The position numbers were made by a program, and so were the translations under genes. Positions 56,968 through 64,000 of a stretch of DNA of 64,000 nt are shown here, one piece after another. The stretch covers positions 62,410,099 to 62,474,098 of the forward strand of contig NC_133531.1 of NCBI RefSeq assembly GCF_048544455.1. The letters run 5' to 3'. The stretch's first letter is position 1, and every line of letters starts with the position of its first letter. The notes under the pieces were generated by a model that ran no database searches, was not told where the DNA came from, and saw nothing but the letters and a program-made list of their open reading frames with translations. Origin of the DNA: Silene latifolia (taxonomy: Eukaryota; Streptophyta; Magnoliopsida; Caryophyllales; Caryophyllaceae).

Positions 56968-59560
56968 CTTCCTCACAACCATACATATCAATCCAGTCTC
57001 TACAAAATCAACCTCTTTAGATTGGCCATCTTTCCTATTTATCATCACCCTTAACCACTAGTGACAACACCTCAACACTACCACCGTTCAGACATCAAAC
57101 CTCGTACACTCACCTCTAAATATAACAGTTCATTTCCTATCTTTGGTTAACATTCCAAATAACTAAAATTAAATTCACCAACAAAATTTACCTCAACATT
57201 CTTCCCATTTCCATCCTTAATTGTATCGTCACCCAACTCACCACCAAGATCTCGTATCGTGTAAATTCTTTACCCCGCTTTTTTTTTTCCTTAATTCCTT
57301 GAAACTCATGATTATCATGTCGTCCTGGAACTCCTATATAACCGTTAACTCAAATCCTCATGATAGTATCATACATCTTGATGATTCCTTACTTTTATAT
57401 CATATAACTTCGGTGAACATTTTCCTAATTTTACTCCCCCCATTCTTTTATTTTTACTCTCGACAAAATCAATTAACCATTCAACTCCTTATTACTTCTA
57501 CCTAACTCTTTAGTTCTCCGGTTACCTTCTCATTGCTCCAAAACTCACATCTCATTATTTTATATCAGTACCGTCTCACTTTTCCTTACCATGGATTTTC
57601 TCTTATCATGCTATCACTCACACTTATCGCCAATCAGTTTCCTCTAGAATCCCAACACTCATTTCATACCGTTAATTACCCAAGGAAATCACACATTAGT
57701 TTTACCTCTTGATAATACAAATTCTCGAACTCACTCACTATCTGCAAATCCACGTCGCGACATGTCTGCATTAAGTTCACTACATACCACTCTTCTCAAT
57801 CCCTCTAAAACAACCTTTCATTACATATATTCTTATCCAACGCAATTCCTAACCATCTCCCTCCATAATTCTTTACACATCTCAAGTTGCTACCATCCAC
57901 ATCCTTCCTTTCAATCTTTTCATTCTCACGTTCCTTAGACTCACATCATCCCTTGCCCACATTCACTTACTTTTACATTACTCAACACGCAATCATATCA
58001 CTCATCTCATCTCACAAAACATGCTCCATGCCTCAATCATCTCATCAAAGTTCCATTCCTTTTTCCACTATCTATCAGAACCGCATATAACTCATGTCCT
58101 CCCAACGAACTCATACTCACCACAGGTGCCACTCCTTATATCATAAGATTGGGTAACTTACACATCAGGACCAATACATATGTAACACAATGCATAAAGA
58201 AGCAAAATAACACCTTTGAATTAAACATAATATGCAACGAAGTCAAAACATAAGCATATGACCCTAAACAGGGGTCACTAGATCGAGTACAGGCCACTCG
58301 ATCGAGTAAGTGACTTACTCGATCGAGTAGGTGAAGGTCAGAGGCACGTACAACAAATTACCAGGGCTACTCGATCGAGTAAGTCACTTACTCGATCGAG
58401 TAACAAGAGGTGCACTCGATCGAGTGAGGGCCACTCCATCGAGTACCCTACGCATTTCTCAGCACTGTCCAATTTGCGTAAAACAGTCATACCTCATTCG
58501 TTTCTTGGTCATTTTGGGCGTGTGACCTATCGTTAGAATCGTAAAAGAACAAGCTATCACCTCCTATTGGAATCACATCAAAATAATATATAAATCTCAA
58601 GTTATAATAGTTTAAAGACAACTTCGTTGTAATCAGACGACATAACTATTTGATTTTCTCTTTCAAACAACTTAAACATCAACAAAATGAACAAAAGTGA
58701 CTCGATACTTGTAAACCCACTACCCCTAACCACATGTTACTACCTACCAAAAGCCAAACAATAACATCTATCATGCTCATATAACATTCAACTTATCAAT
58801 CATGTAATACCCGCATGCTTTAACTTTATAACTTTTCGTAACACAAAACATACCCATACATTACAAATCCTATTTCCATGTTACTAATACAACAATAGTA
58901 CAAATCCACTTCGTCACCTAAACATATTCATAATCACGAAATTCATATTCTCATGCAATTGCCACTTCATCTTTTCCAATCAATTCATCTAGTTCAATCG
59001 CATTCTTCATCTAACAAGTGCATATGATACAACAGTAGACAATTATATGAACTTATTATATAACTTTACGCAAACAAAATTATGTAAAATCATATCAAAC
59101 CCCCGAATGACATGTTACTAGTATAGCCACATTATAAATCATTCATCCTACAACATCATTATTCATCACATATTATCATATATGAACTACTTCCTTTTTC
59201 CACCACATCATTCATCATTCTAATATACTTTTCCAACAATTCCAACCAACATTGTAAACCAACAATCATGCAACATGCCTACTCATAACACTTTATCATT
59301 TACCACATGCCCCATTCGACCACAATCATTTTCTATCATTTCTATATAACAGATCATCCAACATACGCAATAGAACATTAGCAAACACATAGCGATCCCA
59401 TGACACCCCATAGTGACCAGTTTAAAGTTGTAGGGCGAGTTCGCGACTTTAGGACGTCTCCCAAGTCTTTGCATTAGCTCCTGACAACCCTTACCCGGGT
59501 TTATTTTATTTTGACTCTCTAGATTTATTGGGTTCATTAGTTACAGGTTCCAAAATTGTC
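56968..59560 (-). mobile_element. internal region of E3, right piece
   Basis: Starts with the CTTCC target copy of E1. It is C/T/A-rich and G-poor on the plus strand, without a coding region; ORFs at 57221-57505 and 57887-58090 are pyrimidine-rich and have no recognised domain. It contains a palindrome cluster at 58275-58446. Confidence 0.6.
58275..58446. repeat. ACTCGATCGAGT palindrome cluster in E3 internal DNA
   Basis: Seven to eight copies of ACTCGATCGAGT or one-base variants in 170 bp. Two pairs are arranged as ACTCGATCGAGTAAGT-nACTTACTCGATCGAGT, making larger inverted repeats. Confidence 0.88.
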
Positions 59561-59572
59561 GCTCTGATACCA
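59561..59572 (-). other. primer binding site of E3
   Basis: TGGTATCAGAGC on the minus strand, three bases from the LTR end. Confidence 0.88.
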
Positions 59573-60030
59573 CTTTGTAACACCCCCATACTCCAAGTGC
59601 CTTACCAGGACCACTTAAGGCATGAGAGTGCTACCATCTCGGTTACCCGAGGCAATGATAATCAAATAGACAATAACGAAACGTACTTTAATAATAATGT
59701 TTAAAGTGTTACAACCCAAAACCAAAACTGATAAAAGGGAAATACAAATGTTCTCAAAATGCTAAACCAACTAAACAAAAGAACAACGTTCGACGCAGCG
59801 GAAGACTTCTAAAGCAGCTCGTGATGACGCAACCCAGCTATCCTATGCGCATCAATCATACCTGCTCAATAACTGCTCACCACCCCCGAATGGATCACCA
59901 CAGTTTTCAAAACATTTAAACGGGGTCAGTACTAATTACACAAAATCAACAGCTGCAATGAAACGACAATACAAACAACTCAAATCCACACATCTCAGTC
60001 ACCACATCTCCACCCTATCTCCACATATCT

Positions 60031-60054
60031 GACTACACACTGAAGTGTGTAGTC
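60031..60054 (-). other. perfect 11-bp hairpin in the E3 LTR
   Basis: GACTACACACT-GA-AGTGTGTAGTC, arms fully complementary. About 720 bp downstream of the LTR TATA run, so probably in the transcribed leader. Confidence 0.85.
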
Positions 60055-60174
60055 CTGCCTTAGTACCCGTCGCAACAAGGACTCCTCACCGCCAGTGGGG
60101 GACCGAAGCCGTTCCCACCTAAGCCCCCCTCATATTATCCGAGCGATAAACCCAAGTCCATTAATGTGTACATC

Positions 60175-60200
60175 CCTTCTGTGGCGGGTTCCACAGAAGG
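60175..60200 (-). other. perfect 10-bp hairpin in the E3 LTR
   Basis: CCTTCTGTGG-CGGGTT-CCACAGAAGG. Its position corresponds roughly to the hairpin arrays of E1 and E2, counted from the PBS side. Confidence 0.85.
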
Positions 60201-60673
60201 CGAATCAAGGGCGTGAAGCCACTCCCGCAAGTAACTCTACTCAGCCAGGGAGGCACCCCGAAGATCAGATACAGTTATACGATAATCACAATACTTCTAC
60301 CAACAATCAGCAAATCAGAATCCAATACGATAATTACTCAATAAGAACAACATTAACAACATCAACACCAACAAAGCCATGTAACTAATATTGAGTATGG
60401 AAACCCTACCTGAAAAGCAATCACCAATGACGGTCTAGCAGCTAACCAAAATCGTTTTTCAATGAAATCACCTCCTATCAAACATACAATCATACAATCA
60501 CCATCTAATCAACATAGTACTCCCAAAACCCCCAATCTACCCAATTAGGGTTTCAACCAAAATAAATGAAACAACATAAAAACTATACTAGGATCTTACC
60601 CACAATACGACGGTCTCATCGGCGTAAAGAACACAACGGTCTGATGACTCTAGCCGTAGGATTTGATAGCAAT

Positions 60674-60693
60674 GAGAGAGAGAGAGAGAGAGA
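60674..60693. repeat. (GA)10 microsatellite
   Basis: Ten GA units in the E3 LTR. Confidence 0.95.
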
Positions 60694-60767
60694 AGCAACG
60701 TAACTTTGGTTTGTCTTTGTGAAGTTTAGAAAAGTGTAAAAATGAAAAGAAACTGACGGATTAAGAT

Positions 60768-60776
60768 TATATATAT
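60768..60776 (-). promoter_or_regulatory. TATA-like run in the E3 LTR
   Basis: TATATATAA on the minus strand, 45-200 bp downstream of the palindrome cluster. Confidence 0.55.
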
Positions 60777-60821
60777 CTCTCACGTTGCTATCAAAACCCG
60801 TCAAACTCAGCCCGTGTAACT

Positions 60822-60970
60822 CACTTACTCGATCGAGTAAGTGACTTACTCGATCGAGTGACCCTTACTTGATCGAGTCCCCAACTTGCTCGATCGAGGA
60901 CCCTACAGGCAGACTACTATTTTGCATAAAACTACTTACTCGACAGAGTAAGCCCCACTCGATAGAGTAC
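60822..60970. promoter_or_regulatory. ACTCGATCGAGT palindrome cluster in the E3 U3
   Basis: Four full or near-full palindromes (ACTCGATCGAGT, ACTTGATCGAGT, GCTCGATCGAGG) and two decayed ones (ACTCGACAGAGT, ACTCGATAGAGT) upstream of the TATA run on the transcribed strand. An enhancer-like role is inferred. Confidence 0.7.
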
Positions 60971-60999
60971 CCAAAGACACATAAAACCGTAGTATTACA

Positions 61000-61379
61000 G
61001 AATACTATATAAGGAGAAGAATACAACAAAGCCAAGGACATGTTCATTCTGCACATTCTAAAACATTACAAGCTACTCACTGACATTACATAGACGAAAT
61101 ATAATACTTTGCGCTCGTTATATTATTATCCTCTAAAATCATAGTGAAATCCTCTCCTGGCTTGGTACCCGTGGGTTTTTCCCATTCAAGGGTTTTCCAC
61201 ATATATATCTATGTGTCATGTTTTCTTTTATTATTCATTATTTTTACTTTCGTTTCTATTTACATTACAATCAACCATGCAAAGGTACAATTACGGTAAC
61301 AACAAAATAGGATGATACTAGTTAACCACCATACTATTCTACCCTGGTCGTGTTTCCAGCCCTGCGCGAAATATGGTCA
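61000..61379 (+). repeat. remnant LTR of a Tat-like element (plus), R-U5 part
   Basis: Starts at a TATA box (CTATATAAGG near 61004-61013) next to the E3 insertion and contains CCCGTGGGTTTTTCCC and GGGTTTTCCAC, words common in plant LTRs near the U5. It ends GGTCA before a PBS-like sequence. U3 is not present; E3 inserted beside the TATA box. Confidence 0.55.
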
Positions 61380-61384
61380 AAACA

Positions 61385-61402
61385 ATTGGCGACGTCTATG
61401 GG
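61385..61402 (+). other. degenerate PBS of the Tat-like remnant
   Basis: TTGGCGACGTCTATGGGA resembles the TTGGCGCCGTCTGTGGGA site I know from plant Tat elements, with changes at three positions. Confidence 0.5.
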
Positions 61403-61666
61403 AAAACTAGTTGACTAATCCTACAAGAATGTTCACAAGATTTTATCCTCTATCTCACAAGTTTGAGAGCCTTGGGAAAAATTGATAAGAGAGTTTCCAT
61501 AACTCCCATTTCAAATGAAGAAATGCTAGATACAAACGAAAAATTACCAAATCAACTCAAAATTCCTTCCAATGATCATAAGTATAACAACTTCCAGCGT
61601 TGACTAAGAGAATGCGAATTTCAAGGACATATTTGTCATGAAAGAAATTCAAAGATACGTTTTTCC
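61403..61666 (+). mobile_element. leader remnant of the Tat-like element
   Basis: No ORF or domain. It is cut by the LTR of Athila-like copy 3. Confidence 0.4.
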
Positions 61667-63439
61667 TAGATCTAATACAAGTTTCGTAATATATAAGTGG
61701 TCGGTGTATGGATTTCGGTTACTTATCGTTAAGAGTTACCTAGACCAAAACAATATTTATAACTTCACAAACTACTCTACTTTTAGTAAAGAGGTAAGTA
61801 AAGGTCGGATCCCAAGGGACGGGTATTGATGTAGGATTTTCGATTGCAATTTGTTGTATCTAAGCGTGTCACAATTTGGGTTAAGGTAGGAGATCAACTA
61901 AACTAATCAACAATATAAAAGTAAAGCAATGAAAACAAGCAATATGATTAAAATGAGATGTGAACAATTGATTAAAAGCACTAGGGTGTCATGGGTTTTT
62001 AGGGGATTCATGGTATTTGATCATACAAACATGTTCTCTACTAGATGCAAGCACTTATTGTTGTAATGGGATCGAGTTGGTTTATATCTTTCAATCCCTA
62101 AGAAGGTTTGGGTCCCGGAGCCGAATCGATTAGATTGTACAACACCTACAAGTCGACTTAATCCTCCCTATCCAACTATATGCATGGTCTAATGAGACTC
62201 GAGTTGGTTTATGTCTTACAAGTCTCATTGAAAGGGTAAGTGATGGATAAAAAATGCAAGGATTCATAGGCTCGCACTTCATCAAACATAACATGTGCAT
62301 AAGTTGAAATCACAACAAGCAAGCAAATTAATTATGAAAACATATTAGATTAAGCATGAATCAATCCCCATGTTGGTTTCCCCTAATTCCCCATTAACCC
62401 TAGTTATGAAAAATACTCACTCATTATCAAGTTTAACATGCTAACAAGGTTGTCAATCATACTAGCAAGGCAAAACATGATGAACAAATGAAGATGATTA
62501 ACAATAATTCAAAAGGGATTAAGAGAGAATTATACCTATAAATATGATTCCAAATAATAAAGCAAAGAATAATAGAAGTACTTGATGATTGATGGAAGGT
62601 TGTCAGTTCTCCAAATAAACCCAAATAATCTTATAATTACCCAAAATAAATGATGAACAATAGAGAAATTAAGAAATGAGATTTGTATTAATTCTAAATT
62701 AAGAGATGATTACAAGATTAAGAGAGTATTAAGACTTGATTAAGATAAGATTAAGATCCTATTAAGATGACATGCCAATCTTGGTAGTACAATGGGGTAT
62801 TTATACTAGAGATTAGGTACATAAATTAGGGTTACTAAGGGCTTAAATGACTATTAAGACCCTTAAGAAAGGTTGAGGAAATGCTCCTCTGCAAGGAGAT
62901 GCTCATCTCCATTTTGCTGGTCTCCGGAAAATCTGCTCGTCCCGAGAGTCTAGCCAGCAGGGACGGTTGGTTCTGTATGGGAATTCGAGCGGATCAGGGG
63001 AGAGACGCTCGGATTTATTGGCCTCTAGACAAGCGTCTTGGCTTCGGGACGCTCGGATCATAGGAGGGAGACGCTCGTCCTGGGCAAGGAGATGCTCGGA
63101 TTCCTTCACAGTCACTTCTCTTCTTTTCTTTCCTCAACAATCCTAGGGGATCTTGTTGGGGATGCAAGGATCCTTTCATCATTGCCCACGCTACTTTATT
63201 TCCTACATAGGCCTTCTAGTATCGTCTTCCCTTTGATGCTTGGTCATTGAATTCAATCAATTTAGCTCAATTTTGACATGAAAATGCAAGGTTTGCACTC
63301 CTTTCATACCAAGGGAACAAAACCTCAAAGAATATGCAAAACGGAAAACTAAAGATAGTAAATGACCCAATTATGCACTAAAATGCATAGGAACGAGGCT
63401 AATCCGGGGACTAAATATGCTTAAATATGAGTCACATCA
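61667..63439 (-). repeat. 3' LTR of Athila-like copy 3 (diverged)
   Basis: Aligns with the LTRs of copies 1 and 2 along its length, including CCCGGAGCCGAATCG, the TATA box (62798-62805, minus) and the U3 array, but with many substitutions. The right end GTCACATCA is clear and followed by the polypurine tract. The left end is decayed, so its position is approximate. Confidence 0.85.
62930..63108. promoter_or_regulatory. decayed dyad array in U3 (copy 3)
   Basis: Sites such as GAGACGCTCGGATT, AAGCGTCTTGG and GGGACGCTCGGATC occur where copies 1 and 2 have AATCCG dyads. The GACGCTCGG form is more frequent here, so half-site use differs in this copy. Confidence 0.5.
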
Positions 63440-64000
63440 AATATCCCCAAACCGAACCATTGCTCGTCCCGAGTAAAGAAGTGACAAAAACTAGGACCCT
63501 TATTCAAACTAACCTACTAATATAGCCGATGTGAGACAATTAGCGGGTCTCACTCCGCGCCTTCAACTCACAACAAGACAACCATGAGGTAGGATGCCTT
63601 CTTGCAAGGCAAGGTGGGGCTTGCCAAAATGGCGACACATCCAAGCATTAAGCACACAAAACAAGTAAATGGATGCATCTACAAAAATGAATAGCCACTT
63701 TCCTCATCTAAGTGGCGGAAATTATCTACAAGGGAAACAATCTAAGGGTAAACATTCCATCATAGATATGGTTTCTTCAAACTACTAAGCCTAGAAGGAT
63801 ACCAATAAATCACCTCCAAGTTGTGTTAAGCTAGGGTACCTTTGTCCTCAATTGTTAAATACTTTCGTCAAGAGTAGACTCCCTATGGTGTTAGAAACAC
63901 TGGAGGATCGCGGAATTCCCCTTCTTGCCTAGACAAGAAGAAGGGCCGTCCCCTCTCTACCACGCACAAAAGTGGATACGATAGAAAAGGGATCAATAGA
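63440..64000 (-). mobile_element. 3' internal region of Athila-like copy 3 (runs off the window)
   Basis: Homologous to 38497-39060 of copy 2, beginning with the polypurine tract (GGTTTGGGGATATT on the minus strand). No ORF1 part is reached before the window ends. Confidence 0.8.

Larger units (their letters stand above)
59576..60999 (-). repeat. 5' LTR of E3
   Basis: 1,424 bp, TGTAACACCCCC to GTAGTATTACA. Shares its termini with E1 and E2 but differs inside. It holds two strong hairpins, a GA microsatellite (60674-60693), a TATA run (60768-60776) and a palindrome cluster upstream of it. The ORF 60095-60388 has no recognisable domain. Confidence 0.87.

Overview
The window is a stack of nested transposable elements from a plant nuclear genome. 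I see no host protein-coding gene, rRNA or tRNA gene. The elements are Ty3/gypsy (Tat, Athila and Tekay-like), one Ty1/copia element and one short Helitron. Diagnostic marks are plant PBS types (TGGCGCCGTTGCCGGGGA in Athila-type elements, TGGTATCAGAG in Tekay-like elements), a dual RNase H pol typical of the Tat lineage, an Athila-type ORF1, and the Tekay 3' end (GAACTTCG hairpin, polypurine tract, TGTAAYACCCC). The palindrome ACTCGATCGAGT and the Tat 3' tandem repeats would fit Caryophyllales (for example Silene), but the species is a guess.

Layout, outermost to innermost. (0) A remnant Tat-like LTR with PBS lies at 61000-61666. (1) A Tekay-like element on the minus strand, called E3, is inserted in it: 5' LTR 59576-60999, internal DNA 56973-59575 and 9376-10983, remainder left of the window. 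(2a) A non-autonomous Athila-like element (copy 1, minus) sits in E3 at 3260-9375. (3a) Its ORF1 is broken by a plus-strand Athila-type element whose 3' end and 3' LTR occupy 1-3259. (2b) A non-coding Tekay-like element E1 (minus) runs 10984-56967, bounded by the target duplication CTTCC. (3b) Inside E1 is a sister non-coding element E2, 15118-54314. (4) Inside E2's 3' LTR is a nearly intact Tat element (plus) at 16017-48692, target duplication ATTAT. (5a) A decayed Ty1/copia element at 20270-28992 splits its gag-pro-pol (duplication GATTA). (5b) A second Athila-like copy (minus) at 36742-47811 splits its 3' tandem repeats (duplication TTAAG). A third, diverged Athila-like copy enters at 61667 and runs off the right edge.

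The Tat element is the only one with a long coding frame: about 2,533 codons of gag, protease, reverse transcriptase, two RNase H domains and integrase, broken by three in-frame stops plus the copia insertion. The Athila-like copies carry gag, protease and ORF1 but no RT, RNase H or integrase, in the same layout in both informative copies, so they look like a non-autonomous family. E1 and E2 have no coding region and must also have depended on a partner.

The most unusual signals are structural. The E1 and E2 LTRs carry arrays of 6-7 short hairpins whose stems change sequence while keeping pairing, often with GNRA tetraloops on the transcribed strand. The Athila-like family carries arrays of dyad motifs (AATCCG-NN-CGGATT and AAGACG-NN-CGTCTT) both upstream of the LTR TATA box and upstream of ORF1. 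All identity and count statements were made by eye.
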